From Gammaproteobacteria bacterium (GTDB lineage: Bacteria; Pseudomonadota; Gammaproteobacteria; HK1): a stretch of DNA of 36,995 nucleotides. This document shows positions 16,034 through 26,000 of the stretch, piece after piece. Every line of letters starts with the position of its first letter. The stretch's first letter is position 1. The position numbers and the translations under genes are program-made. Below the pieces are notes generated by a model. The model was given only the letters and a program-made list of their open reading frames with translations, was not told where the DNA came from and did no database searches. The stretch spans positions 1-36,995 of the forward strand of contig JAJECB010000091.1 of assembly GCA_022822245.1 (NCBI GenBank). The letters are read 5' to 3'.

Positions 16034-19000
16034 GAATCGAAGCCGCCTCGAACACTGTCCCGGACCACCGCGTCGGCATCTTCCAACCCACAGATGCCCA
16101 TCCAGTGGCGGCGAGCCGCGGGCTTGATGATCGTGACTTCATCCTCCGCGTGTACCCGGAGCTCGCTCAGACCGACCAACGACCCCGTGATGGGCATGCG
16201 AGTACTCTCGCCGATTCGAGTCAACACCTCTCTCAGCGTACCCTCCGGGGAAACTGGTTTCAGCTCGGAAGGCCCGGGCGCATCTTCAATGACGAAGCGA
16301 ACGACTCGCAATGGAGCGTTTTCCGGAAGTGTAAAGAGCTCGGCCCGCATCCGCCGTCGATTCGAGACGGAGAACCAAGCGTCCATGCTGCCAAGAAACG
16401 CCCGAGCATAGTGCTCCAGATGAGTCAGGCCGGCGGGCGCCACGGAGTCGAGCCGGCCCGGCTCCCACTGCCAGCTCGCTTGGAACAGGCCATCGCGAAC
16501 GACGATCCGGTCTTCCGCGCTCAACTCGTACAGATCCGATACGGCGTCATCGAGGGATTCCCAATCTTCCTCATTGGGCGCGCTGCAATGAAAAGCCCGC
16601 ACAAGTCGAACGAGCTGCATGCCTGCATCGGATTTGACGGCTGCTTCGAGATCGGGTATTGGAATGGATAGAACGTCCGCACGTTTCAGTCGACGCATCC
16701 AGAGCCCGAAAGCCGATCCGGTCATCAGAAAATACCAGGATGCCAACGTGGAGCTTAGAATCCCGCTGATAAGGCATGCGGTATCGGGATCGTTTTCCGC
16801 GAACGATATACCAAAAAAGGAATCCGTGAACACGATGTCGCGCTCCGACACTGCGGTAACCAAGCGTGGGCCGCCTCGCATGAATTCCTTGACCAGCAAC
16901 AGCGGAGCCCGGTAGTTTTCAAGCTCACGCGGCCGTTCCGCTTCTTCCTGCCCTAACATGGATAGACTGTCGGATACGGCGAATCGATCGATATCGCGAC
17001 TACCTGCCAACGGTAGCCTGCTCAGGAAGGTAGCATTCTGGCTTCGATTACCGAATATCAAACCCGTCTTCAGATTGGTGCCCAGCGCGCCGAGTCGAGC
17101 TTCCAAGGAGTCGTATTTCTCCCAAAGTTTGTCCAGCAGCAGGAGATCATGGCGGCAACCCAGGAATACCGCCTTGAACAACCCCGCATTGCGCTTCCAA
17201 CTGGCCAGCGGAAGCGCGGTTACATCGCCCGGAGCGAGCTCGATGGTGTGGCTTCGTTCTCCCGCCGGCGACCACCGCGCCTGCACGAGCGTCATTTGCT
17301 CCGCAGGCTGCTCCCGATGGCGGGCCAGCAGAGCCATCGCCGGCATGTTGGCGCGCGGAAACAGCCACCTCGACAGCTCGGCCAAGTTGACCAGAGTAAC
17401 CGGGGAGAGAGACTCGACGATCGCGCGGGCCGCGTCGATCCCGGTTCGACTCCGGCTGAAGAACGGTGTCGCGTTCACGATCACGCCGAACCTCGTGCGC
17501 TCGTGTGCAAAATCCGTCGCCCGTTCGACGAAGTCCAGGCTCTCCCCTCGGGGTGAACGCGCCCTCCCGGAGCTTCTGGCCCGACGGGCGGCGGTGCCAG
17601 CCTTGCCCTTGAAGCTCCAAGGAGGATTGCCGACGATGACGTCGAACTGCCTGAGTCCGTTCTCCGTCGTCAATGCCTCTTGTCCGGCAGGTGTCTTGTC
17701 GATCTCCCAAGCGTCGCCAACCAGCAGAGTCTGGCCTTCCAGCGGCTCGAACCTGAGTGCGTGAGGAGGCTGCGGATCGGGGTCGAGCTCCAGCGCCGCA
17801 AGATAGAGGCTGAACGCGGCGACGCGCACGGCCGCCTCGCTGCTGTCCACGCCGTACACTTGCTGGTACAACGTATTCCGAATCGTCTGGCGGCTTGGCG
17901 GCCTGCCCGCAGATTTGAGGTGCACGAGCCTGCGCAAGGCTTCGACGAGAAACACCCCGGAGCCGCAGGTGAGATCGAGGACGGTCTCGTTACCGGTCAA
18001 ACCGTTCAAGACCTCGTCCAGCAGAAGCGAGACGGCGGCGAGCGGGGTATAGTAGACGCCCTTGTGTTTGGCGGCATTTGGACCGCTGCCAGTGGACGCA
18101 TCCGCGGCCTCCGAGTGGGCGAACTGCTCGTAGATCGAGCTGATGAGTTCGACCGGGATCACATCGAAGCGATAAGGGAAGAGAGAGAGCTGACCGTCCG
18201 GCTCTTCTGCCTTGAGGAACCGCGCCACTCTTTGAAGATGCTCGGCGTCCGGGACTGGTACCGGGGACGAGGAAAACATGTCGCCATTGAACCTTTCTCG
18301 CAGCCACTCGAAGAGGCTCTGGGTGGCTGCGCGATCACTCAGGATGTCGGCCAGGTCGTCAAATCCACATAGCTCGTCCAGGTGCTGCTCGGTAACGATC
18401 CCCCGGTCAGTCAGGTACTTGGTGAAGATGGAACGTCCGATCAGCCCCTGCGCCTCGTCGCGCACTAGCCCAGCGTGCACCAGATCCCGTTCCAAGGCGG
18501 TGAGGTCCTTCAACAGCCGCCGATCGACGCTGTCGCTTCGGTCGACATGGGGATTCTGGCGCCAGAATTCACCGGTCTCCATCGCCAGTCGGCCAGCAAG
18601 AGTGTCGAGCTCTGCCAGCTTCGACTCTAGATGCTGGAAGGTATCCAGTCGGTTCTCGGTGGCCTCACTTGGTGCTCTAGGGTGAGCAAAACCATTGTAG
18701 AGATCGACACGCTCCGGGGAAACGACCCACAGTAGGGGCGAGAACCCCCGGTTCCAGACTTCTTTCTGCCACTCGGCAACCGCGGCCCCGGCAGGCTCCT
18801 CGACAAACTTGAAATACACCGTCAGATCGACGGCACTGCCTCCCCACGCTTCCGACTCCGGGTTGCTCCGCCACCAGGCATCGGGCGCGAACGAAGGGTG
18901 CCAAGTGTGTTGGTAACGGGAAGTCCGCGCATCGTCGGAGCCGGCCAGCGTCACGCTGGACGCGGCGGGCCGTCCGGCCGACAGATAGCCGGTGGCCTCG

Positions 19001-19035
19001 AGCACGTTGAGCAGCGATTCAGCCAGCTCAGACAT
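16030..19035 (-). CDS. Eco57I-like N6-adenine DNA methyltransferase, defence operon gene 4
   Basis: The 1001-residue protein has the layout of large Eco57I/type IIG-like methyltransferases. An N-terminal domain (about 1-130, with AVDLTVYFKF and LLWVVSPERVDLYNGF) precedes a helical linker. The catalytic part has GVYYTP (326-331), the SAM-binding motif VLDLTCGSGVFL (352-363) and the motif IV tetrapeptide NPPW (470-473), which indicates amino-group (probably adenine N6) methylation. The long C-terminal half should contain target recognition. I see no unambiguous nuclease motif in the N-terminal domain. It overlaps the DUF1156 gene by 8 nt. It may supply self-marking, making the operon a two-methyltransferase system. 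Confidence 0.87.
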   Translation of the reverse strand: MSELAESLLNVLEATGYLSAGRPAASSVTLAGSDDARTSRYQHTWHPSFAPDAWWRSNPESEAWGGSAVDLTVYFKFVEEPAGAAVAEWQKEVWNRGFSPLLWVVSPERVDLYNGFAHPRAPSEATENRLDTFQHLESKLAELDTLAGRLAMETGEFWRQNPHVDRSDSVDRRLLKDLTALERDLVHAGLVRDEAQGLIGRSIFTKYLTDRGIVTEQHLDELCGFDDLADILSDRAATQSLFEWLRERFNGDMFSSSPVPVPDAEHLQRVARFLKAEEPDGQLSLFPYRFDVIPVELISSIYEQFAHSEAADASTGSGPNAAKHKGVYYTPLAAVSLLLDEVLNGLTGNETVLDLTCGSGVFLVEALRRLVHLKSAGRPPSRQTIRNTLYQQVYGVDSSEAAVRVAAFSLYLAALELDPDPQPPHALRFEPLEGQTLLVGDAWEIDKTPAGQEALTTENGLRQFDVIVGNPPWSFKGKAGTAARRARSSGRARSPRGESLDFVERATDFAHERTRFGVIVNATPFFSRSRTGIDAARAIVESLSPVTLVNLAELSRWLFPRANMPAMALLARHREQPAEQMTLVQARWSPAGERSHTIELAPGDVTALPLASWKRNAGLFKAVFLGCRHDLLLLDKLWEKYDSLEARLGALGTNLKTGLIFGNRSQNATFLSRLPLAGSRDIDRFAVSDSLSMLGQEEAERPRELENYRAPLLLVKEFMRGGPRLVTAVSERDIVFTDSFFGISFAENDPDTACLISGILSSTLASWYFLMTGSAFGLWMRRLKRADVLSIPIPDLEAAVKSDAGMQLVRLVRAFHCSAPNEEDWESLDDAVSDLYELSAEDRIVVRDGLFQASWQWEPGRLDSVAPAGLTHLEHYARAFLGSMDAWFSVSNRRRMRAELFTLPENAPLRVVRFVIEDAPGPSELKPVSPEGTLREVLTRIGESTRMPITGSLVGLSELRVHAEDEVTIIKPAARRHWMGICGLEDADAVVRDSVRGGFDS

Positions 19036-22000
19036 GGTCGTTCTCCACAGCGCCGGCGAGCAGGCGGGCGGCGTCGGCGTCCGCGCGCCAGTGGTCGCTC
19101 TCGCGGGCGGCGAGGTAGCGGAGGATGGCAGTGAGGGCTTCGCGCTGCGGCCAGTAGTCGGGGAGCGCGTCGCGGAGCCAGGTGAGGCTGCCGGTTACCT
19201 CGCCGGCTTCGGCGGCACGCCAGACGCCGTAGAGGGCGTGGCGGACGAGGCTGGCTCCGAAGGCCGACTCGCCGAGGTTCCGGCGCTCGAGCTCGGTGGC
19301 AGTCTTCAGCCGGGTCTCGTTCGCCCTGCCGGTCCGAAGCAGGGGGCGGTAGTCGCGGACGCCGAAGCCCCGGGCGAACTCCTGATAGACGCCGGCGCGG
19401 AACTCGCCGTGGCTCTCCACTTCAAGGCCCTTCAGGTAGAGCTTCTCCTCGGGGCCGAGCCGCCGCCACAGGTGGCTCGGGAGGCCCGCCGGGACGAGGA
19501 AGTTGCTCGCGGTGCGGACCGCGTCTTCGATGATTACCTCGATGGGATTGGGCTCGTCCGCGCCGCGCTCGCGGGCAAGCTGCCGGGCGATGTCGAGGTC
19601 TTCTAGCGACCGGTACCGGGTGAGCACCCGTAGGGCCGCGGCATAGGCGGCGAGCTGGTAGTCGGCGTCGGAGAAGTTCGGCTCGTCGTGGTCGTCGAGC
19701 GCAAGCATGGAACGGAGCTGTCGTTCGACTTCGGTCTCCACTTCCGGGATCACCTCGTCGAGGAACGCAGTCTCCCCGGAGTTCTGCTTGCGGAGCACCA
19801 TGAGAACGGTGCCCTGAACGTAGTTCCCTTCCTTGATGCCGAATGGTGTTTCGGTCCCGATGGTCCACGCCGCGGTGACCCGAAGCCCGGCCGCCCAGAG
19901 GATTAGGGTGAGATCGGCCCAGATCTTCGCGTCCTGATGGGTAAACATGACGATCTGCAGGCCCTCGTCCGGCATCCGCGAGGCCAGATGTCGATAGCAT
20001 TCCACCATGCTGTGGCGGAAGTCGGTCCCGGCGCCTTGGACGGCCAGAGCGCGTTTGCTGTCGGCGTACCACGTGTGGAGGAGCGAGGGCAGCCGTCCTT
20101 CGTACCACGCCAGGAAGAACTCGGACAGCTCGTGGTAGTTGATCGCGTCGGCGTAGGGAGGGTCCGTAATCCATATGTCCGCCGGTTGGTCTACGGAGCG
20201 CGCGTCGATCGGTGCTATGGCCGATCCCCCCTCGACTCGTGCATCGAGGATGGTGAGAAACCACGAATCCGCAAGTCTGCAAACGCCCCGGCAGCCGAAG
20301 GAAACGAGTGTGTTCAGCGCCTGATTGCTGAATGTCTGGATGACTTTCTCATGGGCCTTATCCGTCCACCACCGGGAGAGTCGGCTGTTCCAATCCGCAG
20401 CCCGCCCGAGTCCGAGCAGGCACGCGGCGCCGGCCTCGACGGGGAGCTCGGACGACGCGGAAGCCCGGGCCAGTTCCCCAAGGACGAGAAGCTGCCTCGG
20501 CGTGAACAGATGGTGCCAATGCGTCCAACCGCGAGTTCGAATCAGCTCGTCCGTCTTTGCGCCGGGGGCAATCTCCCGGAGAGGGATATATCCAAGGGCC
20601 TGCCAGTCTGCAAACCGCTCCTGGAGTAGGGCGAGGGAGCGATCCTCCCGCTTCCGATCGGCTTCTTCGACGGGGCGGTACAAGGCTCCCGGCAGAGACT
20701 TCGCGAGTGCCTCGACCCGCCGGTTTCTCTCCTTGACCGCCTCCTCGAGCTCCTTTGCCCGTCGGGCGATGTCCATCAGCTCGCGCCGCGGATTGCCCGC
20801 CCCTTTCGCGACCTCCAGTACTTGCCGAGCCTCTTCGCAGGCGCGGTCTTCGGCCGGCCAGTCGCGCTCGCGGAGAGCGGCGACCTTGTCCTTCTGGCTC
20901 GGGTCGAGCAGGTCGGTCAGGGCCGCAATCGCGTCCTCGAGAGGCACCCACTCTGGCACCGACGCGGTCGGGTCTCCGGCCTGCTCCGCCCACAGCAGGG
21001 CCTCCAACGGAGGCAGTCGCCAGCGAACGCAGTAGAGCCGCTCCTGAAACACGTCGCCCGGGCGGGGAACGAGGTCGTCGCTCTCCCAAGGCCGAAGACC
21101 GTAGCCGCGCCCGCTCTCGCCGGCCGGTCGGTCGGCGGGAGCGCGCCGGTCGCCGCGAATGGCGCTCATCGGAGTGGAGGCACGGCAATGCGGGCATTCG
21201 AGCCGCGACTGCTTCACGGTCCCGGCGTTGCGCGCCGCCGAAAGCGCCTCCCCTCCGACGCCGGAGCGAATGTCGATGGCGAAGCGCTTCTCGTCAGGGA
21301 ACGGGATCAGTCCCGCGACGGCTCGCGTCTTCTCTCCGATGACCCAGCTCGGGGCGAGGGGGACCAACCAGCCACACTCGGGGCACCGGGTCTCCGCGCA
21401 ATAGAGGAACGCATCTGCACGCCAGCCAGCGGAGTTGTGCTCGATACGCCACTCCGTGACTTGGCGATCCAGTGCTGCAAAGACCCGCTCCTGCGCCTGT
21501 CGCACGCGGTCGGCGACCGCCTGTCCGCCTCCCACGATGTTGAGCGCGCCCCAGGTGAGCAAGGCCGCCACCGGGTTGAGGTCCGAGCCGAACGCCTCGC
21601 AGCCGAGGCGGGCTGCCTCGAAGGGGACGCTTCCCCCGCCGCAAAAGGCGTCTCCGATCCGGGGCACGCGGCCGAACTGCCGCTCGCCGAGCGCCCGCAC
21701 CAGCTCTGGCAGGCTTTCCGCGCTCGTGCCGAGGTGCTCGTTGATGGCCTTCCAAGCCTCGGGAGCGGGGCCGTCAATCTGCTCCGGCCGATCGCACCAC
21801 TTGAGCTTCTCGTCATAGCCCATGCGGTCGAAGACCAGTCGTTGGAGCCGCTTTCTGGCCACAGCCTTCGTACCGCCCCTCAGCTTCGGCCGCTCGGGAG
21901 TGCAGTCAAGGGCGAACCATTCGCTCCGCTCCGATGGCGAGAGCCACCGGTAGAGGTCCTTGAGCGGAATGTTGCGGCTCTTGCGCCGCCACAGGCCGGC

Positions 22001-22429
22001 CTCGTCCATGGTGAGAAGGGCGAGGAAAACCTCCCGGTCCTTGCGGGGGTCCGACGAGGCGGGCATCAGCAGCCCGAAGATGACCGCCCGCACCATGACG
22101 AGGGGCTTGCGGCCCCACCACTTGCCGAGTCCGGTCAGGGTCTGGCTGTAGTTGGCCTTGCGTTCCTTGTAGCTCTCCTTGGAAAGTCGCGAGACGGGAA
22201 GCTGGGTCTCGATGAAGCTCGGGAGCGCGGCGGCGCTCCGAATCAGTTCCTGTTCGTCTCCGGCACCGCGCACATTCTCCCCGCGTCCCGCGGCGGCGTT
22301 CGGTTTACCCGAGGCGGCGGAGACGCTCGCACCTCCGGGGCGCCGCACGCCACTCGCCGCCTCGCGTTTTGCCTCGGCTCCCTCCGCGGAAGAGCGTGGA
22401 GGGGTCGCCACCGCGGATGCCGGCGCCAC
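19028..22429 (-). CDS. DUF1156 DNA methyltransferase with Zn-ribbon, defence operon gene 3
   Basis: The 1133-residue protein matches DUF1156/COG1743-type adenine-specific methylases. The family start is FIETQLPVSRLSKESYKERK (72-91), followed by GLGKWWGRKPLVMVRA. The SAM motif is GDAFCGGGSVPFEAARLG (259-276) and the catalytic tetrapeptide DPPY lies near 755, in DPPYADAINYHE. Two C-x-x-C pairs (CPEC near 349 and CPHC near 412) form the Zn-ribbon. The GTG start at 22429 is 3 nt after the DUF3780 stop. The first 70 residues are Ala/Gly/Arg-rich and unlike the family, so the true start may be internal. This methylase class replaces PglX in BREX type 3, but here no PglZ accompanies it. Confidence 0.9.
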   Translation of the reverse strand: MAPASAVATPPRSSAEGAEAKREAASGVRRPGGASVSAASGKPNAAAGRGENVRGAGDEQELIRSAAALPSFIETQLPVSRLSKESYKERKANYSQTLTGLGKWWGRKPLVMVRAVIFGLLMPASSDPRKDREVFLALLTMDEAGLWRRKSRNIPLKDLYRWLSPSERSEWFALDCTPERPKLRGGTKAVARKRLQRLVFDRMGYDEKLKWCDRPEQIDGPAPEAWKAINEHLGTSAESLPELVRALGERQFGRVPRIGDAFCGGGSVPFEAARLGCEAFGSDLNPVAALLTWGALNIVGGGQAVADRVRQAQERVFAALDRQVTEWRIEHNSAGWRADAFLYCAETRCPECGWLVPLAPSWVIGEKTRAVAGLIPFPDEKRFAIDIRSGVGGEALSAARNAGTVKQSRLECPHCRASTPMSAIRGDRRAPADRPAGESGRGYGLRPWESDDLVPRPGDVFQERLYCVRWRLPPLEALLWAEQAGDPTASVPEWVPLEDAIAALTDLLDPSQKDKVAALRERDWPAEDRACEEARQVLEVAKGAGNPRRELMDIARRAKELEEAVKERNRRVEALAKSLPGALYRPVEEADRKREDRSLALLQERFADWQALGYIPLREIAPGAKTDELIRTRGWTHWHHLFTPRQLLVLGELARASASSELPVEAGAACLLGLGRAADWNSRLSRWWTDKAHEKVIQTFSNQALNTLVSFGCRGVCRLADSWFLTILDARVEGGSAIAPIDARSVDQPADIWITDPPYADAINYHELSEFFLAWYEGRLPSLLHTWYADSKRALAVQGAGTDFRHSMVECYRHLASRMPDEGLQIVMFTHQDAKIWADLTLILWAAGLRVTAAWTIGTETPFGIKEGNYVQGTVLMVLRKQNSGETAFLDEVIPEVETEVERQLRSMLALDDHDEPNFSDADYQLAAYAAALRVLTRYRSLEDLDIARQLARERGADEPNPIEVIIEDAVRTASNFLVPAGLPSHLWRRLGPEEKLYLKGLEVESHGEFRAGVYQEFARGFGVRDYRPLLRTGRANETRLKTATELERRNLGESAFGASLVRHALYGVWRAAEAGEVTGSLTWLRDALPDYWPQREALTAILRYLAARESDHWRADADAARLLAGAVENDHV

Positions 22430-22432
22430 GTC

Positions 22433-23065
22433 TCAAGCTCCGGCTCGACGGCTGCCGATGCTGCCGGACCGCGCGGTGGGTGGCGCCTTTTCTGCGGCCA
22501 CCAGCCGGAAGATCTCCGCCTGCCGCTCCTCGCGGTCGCCGGTGACCGGGTTCTCGGTGAGCGCGAACCGCACCGCCTTGCGCCACCCCTTGTTCCGGCC
22601 GTGCAGGGCGTGCCCGGTCGCCGCGCTGGTCATGGTGAACAGCCACCACCGCTCCTCCGGGGCGAGGCCGAGCCAGTTCCGGATCGCGGCGGGGATGAGC
22701 GCCGGATCGGCGTCCTCTACCGCCCAGGCGAGCAGGGTCAGCTCCTTTCCAAGCAGGCGGGCGACGGGGTTGTCGCCCCGCTTCCAGCGCCCCGGCGGAA
22801 GGCCCTGCTTCCTCAGCCTACGGTTGAGCTCGGCGCGGGCCTCATGGGCGATCGCCTCCCACTTGGCACGGGCCAGGGTCACCCGGAATCGCGCGTCCTG
22901 GACGCCCATCCCCAAGGCGGGAGAGCAAGCCGGTCCAAAGCTCAGGTGCTCGGCGATCAGCACGTCCCGGCGGTGGCCACCGGGCACCGTCACCACGAAA
23001 TGGTGTTCGGATTCCTCGGGGTCGAAGCCGAACCCGAGCGGCCGGGGTCGGGATGGCGCGTTCAT
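22433..23065 (-). CDS. DUF3780 protein, defence operon gene 2
   Basis: The 210-residue protein fits DUF3780. It opens with GFGFDPEESEHHFVVTVP (about 11-28) and RRDVLIAEHLSFG, contains RFRVTLARAKWEAIAHEARAE-type helix sequence split by turns, and has a tryptophan-rich segment (EERWWLFTMTSAATGHA) followed by GWRKAVRFALTENP. No catalytic motif is recognisable. The domain is known mainly from operons that also carry DUF499 and DUF1156, where it has been described as anti-phage-associated; its biochemical role is unknown. It overlaps the DUF499 gene by 4 nt and lies 3 nt before the methyltransferase, so stoichiometric expression and a shared complex are likely. Confidence 0.87.
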   Translation of the reverse strand: MNAPSRPRPLGFGFDPEESEHHFVVTVPGGHRRDVLIAEHLSFGPACSPALGMGVQDARFRVTLARAKWEAIAHEARAELNRRLRKQGLPPGRWKRGDNPVARLLGKELTLLAWAVEDADPALIPAAIRNWLGLAPEERWWLFTMTSAATGHALHGRNKGWRKAVRFALTENPVTGDREERQAEIFRLVAAEKAPPTARSGSIGSRRAGA

Positions 23066-26000
23066 GGCTCCTGCCCTACCTCGTTGCGCAGGTATTCCGC
23101 CTTGATCTCCTCGACGTAGTCCAGGAACCGCTGTCCGGTCTCGAAGCGAAGGTGCTTCGCCTCGATGGACACCTCACCGTCGGCGATCAGCGCCCGCAGG
23201 TGCTCGACCGCCTCTTCGATGAGCTCTCCGCTCAACGCGATGTCGTTGGAGAGATTGAGCTCGTTCCACGTCCCCCCATCGGTGGTCTCGACACTCAGGC
23301 GCAGGTCGCGGGCGCTCGCCAGGTGTTTCTTCAGGCGGGCGGTGAAGCCGTACGCGGTACGGGTGGTCCGGAATGCAATACCGCGGCTCGGTGTCCACAC
23401 CGCCGGCCGGCTCCGGTCGATGGGTCGTTCGACGGGCTTTTCGGCGATCTCGCGCCGGTGGACCTCGGAGACGATGCCGTCCTTTGCGGCCACCGCGAGG
23501 ACCAGGCGGGTGCCCTCCGGGACCGGGAACGGCTCGTCGTACGCGCCGCCGGCGACATTGGGGTCGGAGCCATCGGTGGTGTAGCGGATGGGGGCGGGGG
23601 GCGCGGATCGGATCTCCACCCGTCGCTCTCCGCCGCCGGCGTACTCGCGGGACTTGATGGTGATGCGGTTTCGCCACTCCACCGGGTCGCCGGTCTCGTG
23701 CTCGCCAGTGGAGTCCACGGCGAGGAACGAGACCCGAAGATCCGCGGTTTCGTGGTCGCGCCCGTCGACCTTCCGGGAGGCCGGGGTCGCCGGGGCGCCG
23801 AGCTCCGCGTACAGGGTGTCGGCGTTGACCGGGGTGAGGCGCAGCATCGCCACGCCGGTGTCGTCGTCCCGCGCGATCTCCCGGATCCGTACGGTGGTCG
23901 CGGGCTTCGGGAACGGCCCCCGGTCGACGTAGCTCCCTTCCTCCCGCCACAGGTCCCGGTGGATGCAGTCCGCCTTCAACTTCACCAAGGCGTCGGGGCG
24001 GTGCCACTGCCACACCGGGGCGGTCGCGGCCCGGCGCTCGATCTCCGTCCACAACATCGAGCGCTGGGTGAACAGCCGGACCTCCACCTTCTTGCGGAAG
24101 GTCTCGCCGGCCACGTTGGTCGTGTACTTCTGCCGGCTCGCGAGGGCCGCGCGCACCTGCTCCTCGCCGTCGTAGCGGTTCTCCCTGAACTCCATCAGGA
24201 AGTCCGTCCGCGCGAGCCGGTCCCGGGTGGGGTAGTAGATCGTCGTGAAGGTCTCGCGGATGGCGCTGTGGAACTGCGCGAGGAAGCGCGGCAGGAGGGT
24301 GTCGCGCGCCTGCTGCATCTGCGTGTCGCCGTCGGCCACGCCCTCCGCGTGCATCTCCGCGATGATCTGGTTGATCGCCTTCAGCTCCCGCGCCCGCTCC
24401 AGCAGGGAGTCGAAGGCGCGTTGGCCGGTGAGGAAGCAGAGGCGGTTGCGGTAAGTGTGCTGCTCGTAGAAGGTCACGAGGGCCGGATGCAGGCCGGCCG
24501 GGTGGGGCTCGGCCACCACCAGGGTCACCCGGCCCGGGTCGACGTCGATGTCATCGACGGCCGGGAGTGCCCGCAGGCGCTGGTAGCACGCTCCTTCGAC
24601 CGGCTCGAAGATCTCGTTCAACCGCGCCTTGAGCTCCTGCGTGGCCTGGTCGCGCAGGTACGCGCCGGCGGTGGTCGTTACCCGGGCGACGAGGTTTTGC
24701 ACATTGCGCAGATGCAGCCGTCCGTCGTTGGTCGAGTGCAGGTACCAGGCGGCGGTCGCAAGGCGCGCGATCACCCCGTTCGGAAGCTGTGACACGTCGC
24801 GTCCCGGCGCGCAGAGGTCGCCGATGATCTCGGGAACGGTAAGCCCCTTGATCGCGTTTGGGACGTTGGCGAGGGAGGCCACCAGCAGAAGCCGCATGAC
24901 GTCCTGTGCGTCCTCGCCGCCGCCCGAGCCTGCGGCGTCCAGGGTCTCGGCCACCGCGCTGCCGCCCGAGGCGATGTCGTGCGCGATGGCGTTGTCCAGG
25001 GTGGCATTGATCTGGTTGATCTCGGTCAGGGTCTCGCGGCTGCCGAGGTCGATGTCGTGAGCCGCGACGAGGTACGGGTCGTGGTCGGACTCCCAGATCC
25101 GGGACACCACGATGCGCATGAGGCGAATCAGGCCGCGAGTCTGCTGGAAGCCCTGGTTCTCCCGGAACCTGGCGTAGAGGTCCCGGATGGCCGGGTGGAA
25201 CGGATAGGATTCGACGACGCGGCCCGCGAACTGCTCGGGCGAGGCGTTCGTCACGTCCATCTGCTTCGCCTCGCGGACGGCCCGCGCATACCCTTGGGCG
25301 ACCGCCTGGATGCTCGCCTCGTCCGGCAGCGTATCGAAGATGCGCTTTCGCAGGATCTGGTAGAACTCGTCCGTGTTCATGCGGACGGGCTCCAGGTTCA
25401 TCGCGCTTCGACCGGTCTCGGCCTCGAGATCCTCGAGGGCGCTCGCGATCTTCGCCGTGCCGGCGCCGTAGGTCGCCTTCAGGTCGGAGAGCACCAGGCA
25501 CACGTTGCGCAGCTCGTCCCGCCCGATTGCGATCAGGAGGTTCGAAAGGGCGGTGGTCGTTACCGCCGACAGGTCCGAGTGGCCGATGGTCTTGGAGGCC
25601 GCATTGACCAGGTAGGGCGGCAGCTCGTCCAGCATGACGAGGAGCGGATCGCCCTCAAGCAGGTTCACCCAAGCGGTCTGGCCGGGAGCGGCGAGCGGCG
25701 AGTAGTAGCCCGCGAGCTGCTCCCGCTTGCCGAGCTGCTCCGCGATGGCTCCCCAGATGCCGAGTGGGGCGTCGCTCTCGCGGCCGGAGAAGGCGACCAC
25801 CCGCACCGGGCCGAGGTCGGCTCCGGGAGCGTAAAATCCGCCCATCACTCCGGCACGGTATTCCGGATGGCGGGCGAGCAGGCCGAGCGCGAGCAGATTG
25901 TGGGTCTTCCCACCACCCATCGCCTGGGTAAGCTTGAACACGCCTTGGGTGGACTTGCCTTCGAGGCGCCGGAACCCCTCGGTGAGGAGGGTCTTCATGC

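Noticed and set aside
17440..17475. tRNA-like T-loop sequence GGTTCGACTCC
   Set aside because: It lies inside the methyltransferase coding sequence and no cloverleaf can be formed around it.
12643..22429. DISARM system (SNF2 helicase plus methyltransferase)
   Set aside because: DISARM requires DrmA/DrmB with DUF1998; none is present, and DUF499, DUF1156 and DUF3780 do not belong to it.
20822..24792. Long plus-strand frames (765 and 579 codons) opposite the DUF1156, DUF3780 and DUF499 genes
   Set aside because: No recognisable motifs; the minus-strand genes have clear family signatures.
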